Below, piece after piece: positions 50,272 through 58,065 of a stretch of DNA of 64,000 nucleotides (positions are counted from its first letter, which is position 1; each line of letters opens with the position of its first letter). The translations under genes were made by a program, and so were the position numbers. The stretch comes from Propionispora hippei DSM 15287 (GTDB lineage: Bacteria > Bacillota > Negativicutes > Propionisporales > Propionisporaceae). The notes below the pieces were generated by a model that ran no database searches, was not told where the DNA came from, and saw only the letters and a program-made list of their open reading frames with translations. The stretch spans positions 62,001 through 126,000 of the forward strand of contig NZ_FQZD01000007.1 of assembly GCF_900141835.1 (NCBI RefSeq), written 5' to 3'.

Positions 50272-50883
50272 ATGAACAAACTGGCCAGAGAATTTTATAA
50301 TAGGGATACCGTTATCGTAGCCAGAGAACTTCTGGGTAAGGTACTTGTCCGCGAACTCGACGGACAGAAAATAGCCGCTAAGATTGTTGAGGCTGAGGCG
50401 TATATGGGGATCGAAGACAGGGCGGCTCATTCTTATGGTGGAAGACGAACCTCACGCGTTGAGGTGATGTATGGGGACCCCGGATTTTCCTATATATTTA
50501 TCATCTATGGCATGCACTATTGTTTCAATATAGTAACCAGAGAAAAGGGAAATCCCCAGGCGGTTTTGCTCAGAGCGGCTGAGCCTGTTCAAGGAATTGA
50601 GCTGATGGCGCAAGCGAGATACAAGAAGCCCTGCGAACAGTTGACAAAGAGCCAAAAAAGAGGTTTAACCAATGGCCCCGGAAAATTATGCAAGGCCTTG
50701 TCAATGGACAAGACCTTCAATGGAATGGATTTGTGCGGTGATAAAATATATGTTGAAGAAGGGAAAAACGAGAATTTTAACATTGTCACAACAACCCGTG
50801 TGGGGATTGATTATGCCGGTGAAGCCCGGGACTATCCCTGGCGATTCTACATAGAAGGAAATGAATATGTGTCCATAAAGTAA
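50272..50883 (+). CDS. 3-methyladenine DNA glycosylase (AAG/MPG family)
   Basis: This 203-residue base-excision repair enzyme removes alkylated or deaminated purines. Family blocks are ARELLGKVLVRELDG, KIVEAEAYMGIEDRAAHSYGGRRTSRVEVMYGDPGFSYIFIIYGMHYCFNIV (active-site Glu in VEAEAY and Tyr-Gly-Met-His loop), AVLLRAAEP, LTNGPGKLCKALSM and RVGIDYAGEARDYPWRFYI. The start was set at ATG 50272 after AAAGGAAAGG; the in-frame ATG at 50227 has no RBS. It appears monocistronic. Confidence 0.95.
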   Translation: MNKLAREFYNRDTVIVARELLGKVLVRELDGQKIAAKIVEAEAYMGIEDRAAHSYGGRRTSRVEVMYGDPGFSYIFIIYGMHYCFNIVTREKGNPQAVLLRAAEPVQGIELMAQARYKKPCEQLTKSQKRGLTNGPGKLCKALSMDKTFNGMDLCGDKIYVEEGKNENFNIVTTTRVGIDYAGEARDYPWRFYIEGNEYVSIK

Positions 50884-50983
50884 GGATTATAATTGAATAG
50901 GATATCTCTCTCTGCATTTATATAGCGGATAACATGAGGTCCTTAATTATAAAATAAGTGATGTCAAAAGCGATACGAGTGTA

Positions 50984-52402
50984 CTATTGTTTTTCCCTAA
51001 GCCGGAAGAGAAACAGGGCCGTTGCCAAGAGGCAGAGCCAACCCAGCCAATCGCCTAGCTGGCTGTACAGGGAATAACCGCTGCCTGGCGGGATTTTGGC
51101 CAGAAGGCAGGTTTCACTCTGATCGCTGGCTGGTACAGTTTCCAGCAGACGACCACGACTGTCGCTGACCGTGAGCAAGCCCCACTGAGCGGCGCGGACT
51201 ACGGCCGCATTTTCTTCCACGCCGCGTAGGATGGCGACGCGGGCATGCAACCAGCCGTCAGTGTGAAAATCCAGTGCCGGTACAAATAGGAGGCCGACTC
51301 CTAGCCGGCTGTATTCTCTGGCTGGCAGGATAAAATCCATATCCTTGCAGATGGCAATTCCGGCGCTGGCGTTAGGAGCAATCGTTAACAGGGTAAGGTC
51401 CTTACCGGGAACGTAAGTATTTTCATAGGCTGCAAGTAAATGCTGCTTATTATACGATCGAATTGGTGAGCCGTCCGGGGCAAATATTAGAGCTGTATTA
51501 TGGAGCTGGTCTTCCTGTAGGCTGAGACCGGCAATCAGGGTAACCCGGTTTCTAGCTGCTGCCTGCTTTAGTATGGATAAGCCTATTTCACGGCTAGACG
51601 GGTTCAAAAGAGCAATCTTTTCCGGCAACAGTATAAACTGGGCGCCGGCGGAGGCCAGTGTGTCTACACTGTGGCTGTAGCGGCTTAGGGAAGCGGTTAT
51701 AGCTGCTGTATCCTGGCTGTGCAATTCTTCGCGGGTGGCGGATATAGCGGATAGACCGACGGTAATAACCGAATTGCCTGCCGGCAGGTAGAGACGGCAG
51801 ATACCAAAGAGGAGCGATGCTGCTAAGAACCCGCAGGAAAGCAGACACGGCAAATGCCAGCAGTTTCTAAAGCGAAATGAGTGCCAGGAAACGGCTAAAC
51901 CGGCGGGAAGCAGCATGAGAAGAAACGTAATACCCCAGATGCCAGTCAGGGAAGCCAACTGAATGACTGGCAAATTGAGTGCCTGCGTATAGGCCAGGCT
52001 TTCAAAGGTGCCGAAGGAGGAAAAATGGGAGTGGATAAACTCATATGCTGTCCAGGCGGCAGCAAAGGCGAAGGGAGCAAAAGCCTGATTGCCAGATCGG
52101 GCCGTTGCGCGAAACAGTAAGATGGACAAAACAAAGGCAACTGTACTCAGAAGGGTTGTGCCGGCAAATAATAGCGGTGGCAGATAGCCGAACTGATTCA
52201 TAGCGCCAAGGATGAACGCCGCGCATGCAGCTAACGCTGCCTCCAGCTTCCGGGACTGCAGGGAGTAAAGGCATATTGGCAGCGGCGCCAGCCAGGTCAG
52301 CAGCCAATAATCGTAGAAGCCGGTGGAAAAATAGAATAACAGGGCGCTTAAGCAAGCGACCCCCAATAGGGAAGCAAGGCTCTTCGGTGACAGTACGGGC
52401 AT
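50984..52402 (-). CDS. lnt: Apolipoprotein N-acyltransferase
   Basis: This 472-residue inner-membrane enzyme adds the third acyl chain to lipoproteins. It has an N-terminal bundle of membrane helices, the conserved AWTAYEFIHSHFSSFGTFESLAYTQ periplasmic segment, and a nitrilase domain (about 210-450). The catalytic triad is visible as Glu261 (LLPEKIA), Lys319 (YNKQHLLAAYENTYVPG) and Cys352 (AICKDMDF). A final membrane helix anchors the C-terminus. Lnt feeds mature lipoproteins to the outer membrane, so its presence argues for a diderm cell. The start ATG follows GGGGCC without a strong Shine-Dalgarno. A terminator-like hairpin separates it from nhaC upstream. Confidence 0.92.
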   Translation of the reverse strand: MPVLSPKSLASLLGVACLSALLFYFSTGFYDYWLLTWLAPLPICLYSLQSRKLEAALAACAAFILGAMNQFGYLPPLLFAGTTLLSTVAFVLSILLFRATARSGNQAFAPFAFAAAWTAYEFIHSHFSSFGTFESLAYTQALNLPVIQLASLTGIWGITFLLMLLPAGLAVSWHSFRFRNCWHLPCLLSCGFLAASLLFGICRLYLPAGNSVITVGLSAISATREELHSQDTAAITASLSRYSHSVDTLASAGAQFILLPEKIALLNPSSREIGLSILKQAAARNRVTLIAGLSLQEDQLHNTALIFAPDGSPIRSYNKQHLLAAYENTYVPGKDLTLLTIAPNASAGIAICKDMDFILPAREYSRLGVGLLFVPALDFHTDGWLHARVAILRGVEENAAVVRAAQWGLLTVSDSRGRLLETVPASDQSETCLLAKIPPGSGYSLYSQLGDWLGWLCLLATALFLFRLREKQ

Positions 52403-52558
52403 GGTAAGGCCCCCTTTTTGAATTCCTTTATGCTATTTCTCCAGACGATGGGAAAAACCTCCAGACAAGGAAAAGGCAGGAGCCTGCCATAATAAGAAAA
52501 ATAAAACATAGGTAAAAACACAGGTCAGCTTCATTCTGTTTATCTTGCCGGATAAAAA

Positions 52559-52592
52559 CAAACCGAGTGCTTCCGCACCCGGCTTATTTTTG
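52559..52592. terminator. Terminator after the NhaC-family gene
   Basis: Arms AACCGAGTGC and GCACCCGGCTT (one mismatch) around loop TTCC, with a T-rich tract on both strands. On the minus strand it follows the nhaC stop. The remaining 52403-52643 interval holds no gene I can support. Confidence 0.8.
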
Positions 52593-52643
52593 TTATGCAT
52601 TTTTTTACTCCCGACTAGAGTTAGCGGTGCCCTTGTTAAATTA

Positions 52644-54077
52644 CTACAACAAGGCATAGCCTAAGGCCAGATAAAGCAGGGCCGCTGTCCCGATGGCAAC
52701 CAGCCCATAAGGCAGGACGTAGCTGATATGACTGGTTACCGGAATATCCATAACCGCCGCGGTTAAGACCGGCGTCTCGCCCAAAGGAGACAGATTGTCG
52801 CCAATTGAGCCGCCGGCCAACACCGCGCCGACTACGAGCGAAACATTGGCGCCGGTAGTTACCGCTAAAGACAGGGCCAGCGGCATGATCAAAGCCCAGG
52901 TACCCCACGAAGAACCCATAAAATAAGAAGCCAGTCCGCCCAGAGCAAATACGATGACAGGAACCAACTGCGGCGGCAGGGTATTTCCCAGCAAACTGCT
53001 GATAAAAGGACTGAAGCCCAGTTGCTGGGTTATACCGGTAAGCGCCCAGGCCAGGGTCAAAATGACTATGGGCGGCAGCATTTCGGTGCCGCCGCTCAAA
53101 AAATGACTTTGCAATTCTTTCATCGGGATTTTTTGCAGCGCATAGAGCAGGGTGGTGCCTATCAGTGTGGCGAAGGTAGCGACAAAAATGGCTTTTTCAT
53201 AATCGGCGTTGAGCAGCGCTTCGACTACGGAGGCCGCTCCCTTAGCTTGACCGGTCCACCATAACAGATACATAATTAACGCCAGCAAAAAAGTCAGCGG
53301 CAGGAGCAGGTTGGCGATCCGGGGCGGTACTTTTTCCTGATAATGATGTTCATCGTGGGCCTCGTGGGAATTATGGTCGCCCGTATCCGCTTCCGGTTTA
53401 TAAGCAGGCTGGGCCAATTTTAGCCAGCTAAACCGGAAGGAGTAAAAAATGGCAAGGCAGCTGACAACTAGCATACTGATAGAGTAAAAATTCAGGGCGA
53501 TGGCCGACAAATAGAGCCGGTATGGATTGCCGGTAAGGCCGACTTGGGCCATGGACGAACCGATAACTCCCAGAATATAGCCGACATAGGTGGTAGCAAA
53601 GGGAATGAGTGCAATGAGCTGGGAAGAGGTGGTGTTGACGATAAGTGCCAGTTTATCCTTGGAGCCGCCTACCTTTTCCAGTAAGGGTTTACTGATAGCC
53701 CCTGTGGCAATGGTATGAAAACAGCAGTCAAGAAAGGTGACCGGCGAAGCCCATAGTACGCTGAGCAGGGCGCCGCGTTCGGTTTTGATATAGGGTTCCG
53801 TAAATTTGGCGAAGCCTGAGATACCGCCGCCTACTTTAAATATTTCGGCCAATGCGCCGAAGCTGAATAGGAACAGGATAATATAGGCATGGCTTTCCTC
53901 GGATACTACACCGGCCAGGGCCTGACCGGCCAGCAGGACGGACTCCAGGAGGCTGCCGCCTGACTGCAATAAGGTACCGGCCAGCAGCCCCAGTACCAGC
54001 GACGGAATAATTCGCTTGGTAATCGCCGCGCCAACAATGGCCGCTAACGGCGGTATGATACTGTAAAAATTCAGCAA
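52644..54077 (-). CDS. NhaC-family Na+/H+ antiporter
   Basis: This 477-residue antiporter has about eleven helices. Diagnostic segments are SFGALAEIFKVGGGISGFAKF, WASPVTFLDCCFHTIATGAISKPLLEK, SSQLIALIPFATTYVGY, GGLASYFMGSSWGTWALIMPLALSLA and GSIGDNLSPLGETPVLTA. The central cytoplasmic loop carries a His/Asp/Glu-rich stretch (DTGDHNSHEAHDEHHYQE) that could bind metal or sense pH. It would exchange Na+ (or malate/lactate for Na+) with protons. The start ATG follows AAAGGAGCGATC. It is transcribed alone, between lnt and the divergent macro-domain gene. Confidence 0.9.
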   Translation of the reverse strand: MLNFYSIIPPLAAIVGAAITKRIIPSLVLGLLAGTLLQSGGSLLESVLLAGQALAGVVSEESHAYIILFLFSFGALAEIFKVGGGISGFAKFTEPYIKTERGALLSVLWASPVTFLDCCFHTIATGAISKPLLEKVGGSKDKLALIVNTTSSQLIALIPFATTYVGYILGVIGSSMAQVGLTGNPYRLYLSAIALNFYSISMLVVSCLAIFYSFRFSWLKLAQPAYKPEADTGDHNSHEAHDEHHYQEKVPPRIANLLLPLTFLLALIMYLLWWTGQAKGAASVVEALLNADYEKAIFVATFATLIGTTLLYALQKIPMKELQSHFLSGGTEMLPPIVILTLAWALTGITQQLGFSPFISSLLGNTLPPQLVPVIVFALGGLASYFMGSSWGTWALIMPLALSLAVTTGANVSLVVGAVLAGGSIGDNLSPLGETPVLTAAVMDIPVTSHISYVLPYGLVAIGTAALLYLALGYALL

Positions 54078-54304
54078 GATTGATCGCTCCTTTGGTAATA
54101 TCGGCTTAGTATTAGCCGAAAAGCTGCCGGTTATGAATAGCAGTTAGCGCAAGGGCGATGGGTTGGCTTGGCTGTCTGGCTTTTAATTGAGGGCGGCAGG
54201 ACTATGGTTCTGTGCTGAAGAATTGGTAAAGTGTTCATAGGAAATTCAAGGAAGACAAGTGACGGTCAAACGATAACAACGGAGCAGAGGAAGGGTGATC
54301 AGCG

Positions 54305-54856
54305 GTGATAAGCGTAGGCAAAAAGTCCGTTAGTATTAAACAGGGCAATATAACGGCGGAAAGTACCGACGCGATTGTGAATCCCGCCAACTCCAAGCTT
54401 CAGCATGGCGGTGGTGCGGCCCGGGCCATTGCGGTCAAGGGCGGACCGGAGATACAAAAACAAAGTAATGATATTATTAAAAGAATCGGATCAGTGCCTG
54501 TCGGTAAAGCCGTAATCACCGACGCCGGGAATTTGCTCTGCAAATTTGTGATCCATACAGTCGGTCCGCAGTGGGGCGAGGGAAATGAACAGGAAAAATT
54601 AAGGAAGGCCATGATAAGTGTACTTACCTTGGCTGAACTATATAACTTAAAATCTGTCTCTATCCCTGCCATATCCAGCGGTATTTTTGGCTTTCCCAAA
54701 ACAGACTGCGCCAAGATATTGCTCGAAACCGCATACTGGTTTTTGCAGCAAGACGGAGTGGGGCTTGAGCATATTGTCATGTGTAATTTTGACGATGAAA
54801 CTTATCAGATATTCTTGCGGGAGGAGAAGAGGCTCAGTGAAGAGTTAGGCCTGTGA
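54305..54856 (+). CDS. Macro-domain protein (ADP-ribose / O-acetyl-ADP-ribose hydrolase type)
   Basis: This 183-residue single macro domain binds ADP-ribose and often removes acyl or ADP-ribosyl groups. Visible are GNITAESTDAIVNPANSKLQHGGGAARAIAVKGG (NAN and GGG phosphate loop), GKAVITDAGNL, FVIHTVGPQW and SIPAISSGIFGFPKTDCA (the second phosphate loop). The start is GTG 54305 after GGAAGGGTGATC. It is 83 bases upstream of a YciI-like gene. The cellular target is unknown. Confidence 0.92.
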   Translation: MISVGKKSVSIKQGNITAESTDAIVNPANSKLQHGGGAARAIAVKGGPEIQKQSNDIIKRIGSVPVGKAVITDAGNLLCKFVIHTVGPQWGEGNEQEKLRKAMISVLTLAELYNLKSVSIPAISSGIFGFPKTDCAKILLETAYWFLQQDGVGLEHIVMCNFDDETYQIFLREEKRLSEELGL

Positions 54857-54939
54857 TTCGCGGAATATGGTTGAAGCAAGCGAACCATTCTAAGAGTTGT
54901 GTTGTTAACAATTAGCTGATTAAGAAGGAGGAGAACAAC

Positions 54940-55230
54940 ATGTTTGTCATCATTTTGAAATACGTAAAACCGTTAGAGGTAATCGACGAGCTGATTCCCG
55001 GGCATATCGTTTTTTTGGATGCATGTTATGATAAGGGAATCTTTCTTATGTCCGGCCGGCAGAATCCCCGTGAGGGAGGTATTATCCTGGCACAGGCCAA
55101 TAGCCGGGCTGAGATTGATGCAATCATAAAGCATGACCCGTTCTATACAAACCAGGCGGCGGAATATACGGTGATTGAATTTTTGCCTTCTAAATGTGCT
55201 GCGGGACTGGAAAGCTTGATTAAACCATAA
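54940..55230 (+). CDS. YciI-like protein
   Basis: A 96-residue dimeric alpha/beta-barrel protein of the YciI/muconolactone-isomerase-like group. It shows FVIILKYVKPLEVIDELIPGHIVFLDACYDKGIFLMSGRQNPREGGIILAQA, including the conserved H (GHI), and ends DPFYTNQAAEYTVIEFLP. Family members may act as small hydrolases or antibiotic-modifying-like enzymes; the substrate is unknown. RBS AAGGAGGAG precedes the ATG. Confidence 0.9.
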   Translation: MFVIILKYVKPLEVIDELIPGHIVFLDACYDKGIFLMSGRQNPREGGIILAQANSRAEIDAIIKHDPFYTNQAAEYTVIEFLPSKCAAGLESLIKP

Positions 55231-55312
55231 CGGTAGGAGCATGTGAGACAGTTAACCTAATGAGGGAATATTCACAAGAAAAGTATTTTCTTACTATCCT
55301 GGGAAAATATGC

Positions 55313-55318
55313 TATAAT
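55313..55318 (+). promoter_or_regulatory. Extended -10 promoter of the toxin gene
   Basis: TGCTATAAT (TATAAT at 55313-55318 with the TGN extension) and a weak -35 (CTTACT, 17 bases upstream) place the start near 55325. The 54-base leader holds the hairpin that can hide the RBS. Confidence 0.7.
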
Positions 55319-55378
55319 GGATGTGTAGGCTGCTCGGGGGACGGTTAGCCCCTTCCTTTTCAGGAAGGGGATGGTAAG

Positions 55379-55456
55379 ATGACTGTTTATGAGGCATTGA
55401 CATTTGCGGTCGCATTTGCCACGCTCATGGTACTGGTCATGACCCAAAAGAAATAA
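55379..55456 (+). CDS. Holin-like type I toxin peptide (TxpA/'putative holin-like toxin' family)
   Basis: A 25-residue peptide MTVYEALTFAVAFATLMVLV followed by MTQKK. The opening MTVYEAL, one membrane helix and a short basic tail match the small holin-like toxins annotated widely in Firmicutes. It would insert in the membrane. The RBS region AGGAAGGGG (55362-55370) is sequestered in a hairpin with CCCCTTCCT, a usual safeguard of type I toxins. The stop codon lies within the terminator hairpin shared with a convergent antisense RNA. Alone it could also be a harmless small membrane peptide; the full architecture makes a toxin-antitoxin locus more likely. Confidence 0.8.
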   Translation: MTVYEALTFAVAFATLMVLVMTQKK

Positions 55457-55566
55457 CCGCCCCTGCTCAGATGGCGGTTATTTCCTAATAACATGCATTT
55501 TTGGGCTAGCCGTTTTCCGGTTAGACAGCCTGGAGGGCTGGCGTGTATTAAGCACGTCAGTCCTTT
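55445..55566 (-). ncRNA. Predicted antisense RNA antitoxin (RatA-like) to the holin-like toxin
   Basis: On the minus strand, TTGCAT (55600-55595), 16 bases and TATAAT (55578-55573) form a good promoter with a start near 55566. The transcript runs about 120 bases toward the toxin 3' end and would end at the shared bidirectional hairpin at 55451-55483, followed by TTCTTTT. It can form internal stems (for example GGGCTGGCGTG with CACGTCAGTCC). Overlap with the toxin mRNA is confined to the 3' end, as in B. subtilis txpA/ratA. Existence of the RNA is a prediction. Confidence 0.65.
55451..55483. terminator. Bidirectional terminator shared by toxin mRNA and antisense RNA
   Basis: A perfect 11-bp stem AAATAACCGCC / GGCGGTTATTT with an 11-base loop contains the toxin stop TAA in its left arm. 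T-rich sequence follows in both directions. Confidence 0.85.
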
Positions 55567-55578
55567 TATTATATTATA

Positions 55579-55922
55579 CCCATGATGGGAAAATATGCAA
55601 CTAATCAAGGGGAAATTTGGTCTGCCAGAAACTTTATTTATAAAGATATTTTTGCAGTTATACTACTACCTGATCTGATAGTGGGAGTGCTAGAAACGGA
55701 AGCTTCATTCACTTCTCATTAGGTGGTAGAATTTTGCCGCTTTTTAAGCTGCCTTGCAGACAGGCCAGGACTCATGGGAATAAGCTGGGCATATACTATA
55801 TATAAGGATGGTTGTGTTTCCGACCACTGATTCCGCCAAGGGGACGATGAATGAAACACTTCCGTTTATATTTGGGATACTGAATCAAAGAAGACATTTA
55901 AAACAGACAGTAAGGTGAGTTT
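55579..55922. other. Intergenic region upstream of the phosphatase gene, with a doubtful 23-codon ORF
   Basis: No clear gene is present. A tiny frame at 55847-55918 (MNETLPFIFGILNQRRHLKQ plus TVR) begins 7 bases after AAGGGGAC and ends just before the phosphatase ATG. It could be a leader peptide or noise. A fragment near 55680-55740 looks like degraded coding sequence but cannot be assigned. Confidence 0.3.
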
Positions 55923-56639
55923 ATGCGTGTGGTAGACAGGATACTGGCCATTTCCGATATTCATGGGGAAAGCAGAAGCCTGTTGGCTTTATTGAAAGTA
56001 TGCGATTACGATCCCAACAATGATTTGCTGGTCATTGTCGGTGATCTGCTGGACCGGGGCCGCGAAAACCTGGAAACCCTGGCGATTTGTCAAAAGCTTC
56101 AACAGCAAGGGGCGATCGTGCTTAAGGGAAATCACGAAAGATTTGCTCAGGACAGTATTGTGGAAATGCTGACAACCGAAAATTGGCGTACCCAGCCGAG
56201 TGAAGATCTGTATAATTGGTATATGTATCATGGCGGATATTCCACGTTTCAGGAAATTAAAAATTTACCGCCCGGAGGCCTCGAACATATTTTGCAGTTC
56301 ATCCGTTCCCTACCCTTTTACTACACGACAGGCCGGTATATTTTTGCCCATGCCGGAGCCGATACGACGAAATCTATTGAAAACAATGAAGAAAATGACA
56401 CGATCTGGATGGACGAATCGTTTCCGTTTTGTCCGGCTTATCATGATAAAATGCTGATATTTGGGCATGTACCAACCTGGAACTTATCTCCCTACAATCC
56501 GAAATTTAATAAGAGGAAGCAGGCAAAAATCTGGTACGATAAAGTCTATAAGGACAAAATTGGGATTGACTGTGGCAGTTGCTTCGGCGGACGGCTGGCT
56601 GCACTGGAAATACCAACGTATCGGGAGTTTTATGTATAA
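55923..56639 (+). CDS. Calcineurin-like metallophosphoesterase (PrpA/ApaH-type)
   Basis: This 238-residue phosphatase shows the PPP-family metal motifs in order: ILAISDIHGES (DxH), VIVGDLLDRGREN (GDxxDRG), VLKGNHERF (GNHE), FAHAGAD and LIFGHVPT (GH). It ends GIDCGSCFGGRLAAL. It should be a two-metal (Mn/Fe) protein phosphatase or dinucleoside tetraphosphatase; the sequence alone does not separate these. The start ATG follows TAAGGTGAG. A strong terminator lies 47 bases after the stop. Confidence 0.92.
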   Translation: MRVVDRILAISDIHGESRSLLALLKVCDYDPNNDLLVIVGDLLDRGRENLETLAICQKLQQQGAIVLKGNHERFAQDSIVEMLTTENWRTQPSEDLYNWYMYHGGYSTFQEIKNLPPGGLEHILQFIRSLPFYYTTGRYIFAHAGADTTKSIENNEENDTIWMDESFPFCPAYHDKMLIFGHVPTWNLSPYNPKFNKRKQAKIWYDKVYKDKIGIDCGSCFGGRLAALEIPTYREFYV

Positions 56640-56686
56640 CGTTGCAGGCGAACCGCTTTTGTCTGATAATATGGGAACTGTGTACA

Positions 56687-56735
56687 CCTCCAAGCTGGTG
56701 CAAAGCAAAAGCACCGGGCTTGGAGGGTTTTTTTG
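56687..56735 (+). terminator. Intrinsic terminator after the phosphatase (copy 1 of a repeated terminator)
   Basis: CCTCCAAGCTGGTGC pairs with GCACCGGGCTTGGAGG around AAAGCAAAA, followed by seven or more T. Nearly the same hairpin, with the same loop style, recurs at 59315-59358 after the MFS gene. Confidence 0.92.
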
Positions 56736-56769
56736 TACATTCAGGAGTTAGCGACAGTGCTTTTAGTAA

Positions 56770-56803
56770 TTGACAAAGAGGAGTGTTAATAATATATTAT
56801 TAA
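56770..56803 (+). promoter_or_regulatory. Promoter with overlapping AT-rich operator for the ROK gene
   Basis: TTGACA (56770-56775), 17 bases and TATATT (56793-56798) form a sigmaA promoter. An 18-bp perfect palindrome TTAATAATATATTATTAA (56786-56803) covers the -10 and is flanked by GTG/CAC-type arms (GTGTT...AACAC). It probably binds the ROK regulator itself. The rest of the 56736-56980 interval has no gene. Confidence 0.65.
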
Positions 56804-56980
56804 TATAACACTTTTAATAAGAGTTATTTAAAGTATTATTGAAAGAATAGCTGGAATGCGGCGGGCCCTAACTATGCCTCTGTTAACGCTGAACGTCGTA
56901 AAAGAACCTGCAAGCTTTGTCTTTTAGCGCTAAGCCAAGCAAACTGTAAGATGAGTCGGATCGATAAGGAGAAGTGTAAA

Positions 56981-58009
56981 ATGCCAATAGTTAATAATAC
57001 CATCCGGGTTAAACAGGTCAATGTTGAATTGGTTAAGACCGCACTGAAGGCTTTGAAAGGCGGCACCAAAATCACGTTGGCCAATGCAACGGGATTAAGC
57101 GTTGCAACCTGCGGCAATATTTTAAATGAGCTATTGGAACGGGGTGAAGTTATTGAGACTGACTTAGAACAGTCCAGCGGCGGACGTCCGGCCCGGCGGT
57201 TTATGTACAACGCAAATTATTCTTATATTGCCTGTATTTATGTAAGTAATGAAGGCGGAAAGCAGCGGATCATTTATGCAGTTGCTAATTTGATCGGTGA
57301 GATGATTGAACAGCAGACGGTTGAGGTTCCTCTCATTACTTATGAAGTGATAGATAATCTGGTGGAAGAGCTCATTGAACGTTACGAAAATATTACGGCC
57401 CTGGGAATTGGTGTGCCCGGGCTTGTAAGCAAAGGCTTCATTGTCTCCTGTGACATAAAGGAACTGGCAGATATCGCTCTGTCTGCCAGGTTAAAAGAAA
57501 AATATAATGTAGCGGTTACTGTGGAGAATGATGTCAATTTAATCGCCTATGGCTTTTACCAAAAACAAAAATATGATGAAGACAAGACCATCGCAGTGGT
57601 CATTTTCCCCCGCGACAATTGTTCCGGAGCGGGCATTATGGTCGATGGCCACATTGTTCGGGGCAATACTAACTTTGCCGGGGAAGTCTCATATTTACCC
57701 TTTGATATTTCACGGGAGGAACAAATTCAACAGCTCAATCGGACCAATTCAGTTTCGCCTTTAATGGTAAAGACGATTGTATCGATCATTGCCGTCATTA
57801 ATCCGGAAACCATTATGCTGACAGGTAACTTGGTCCGGTTAGATATGTTGGAACAGTTTTATACTGACTGCGAAGCGATTATCCCGCAGGAACATATGCC
57901 GCAGCTCCTGATTGAAGAGAATATCCAAGGCGATTATATCAATGGTTTGATTGCCATTACTTTGGAAAGTCTGGCCTGTGATGTTCAACTGATCGAGAAA
58001 AGGCTGTAG
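56981..58009 (+). CDS. ROK-family transcriptional regulator (NagC/XylR type)
   Basis: This 342-residue protein has an N-terminal winged helix (about 5-75, ALKALKGGTKITLANATGLSVATCGNILNELLERGEV) and a sugar-kinase-like ROK fold. The ROK part shows ITALGIGVPGLV, VENDVNLIAYGFY and GAGIMVDGHIVRGNTNFAGEVSYLP. The usual ROK zinc motif CxCGxxGC is not present, so ligand sensing differs from NagC. The start was set at ATG 56981, 9 bases after AAGGAG; ATG 56951 has no RBS. It is followed 56 bases later by an MFS transporter gene that it probably regulates. Confidence 0.88.
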   Translation: MPIVNNTIRVKQVNVELVKTALKALKGGTKITLANATGLSVATCGNILNELLERGEVIETDLEQSSGGRPARRFMYNANYSYIACIYVSNEGGKQRIIYAVANLIGEMIEQQTVEVPLITYEVIDNLVEELIERYENITALGIGVPGLVSKGFIVSCDIKELADIALSARLKEKYNVAVTVENDVNLIAYGFYQKQKYDEDKTIAVVIFPRDNCSGAGIMVDGHIVRGNTNFAGEVSYLPFDISREEQIQQLNRTNSVSPLMVKTIVSIIAVINPETIMLTGNLVRLDMLEQFYTDCEAIIPQEHMPQLLIEENIQGDYINGLIAITLESLACDVQLIEKRL

Positions 58010-58065
58010 ATTGTCCGGTACCAGAAGGTTCCTCGTTATAATTCAAATGATGGGCAGGGGATAAC

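Noticed and set aside
52433-52657. Minus-strand 74-codon frame between lnt and nhaC
   Set aside because: It overlaps the nhaC 3' end and the terminator hairpin and lacks an RBS.
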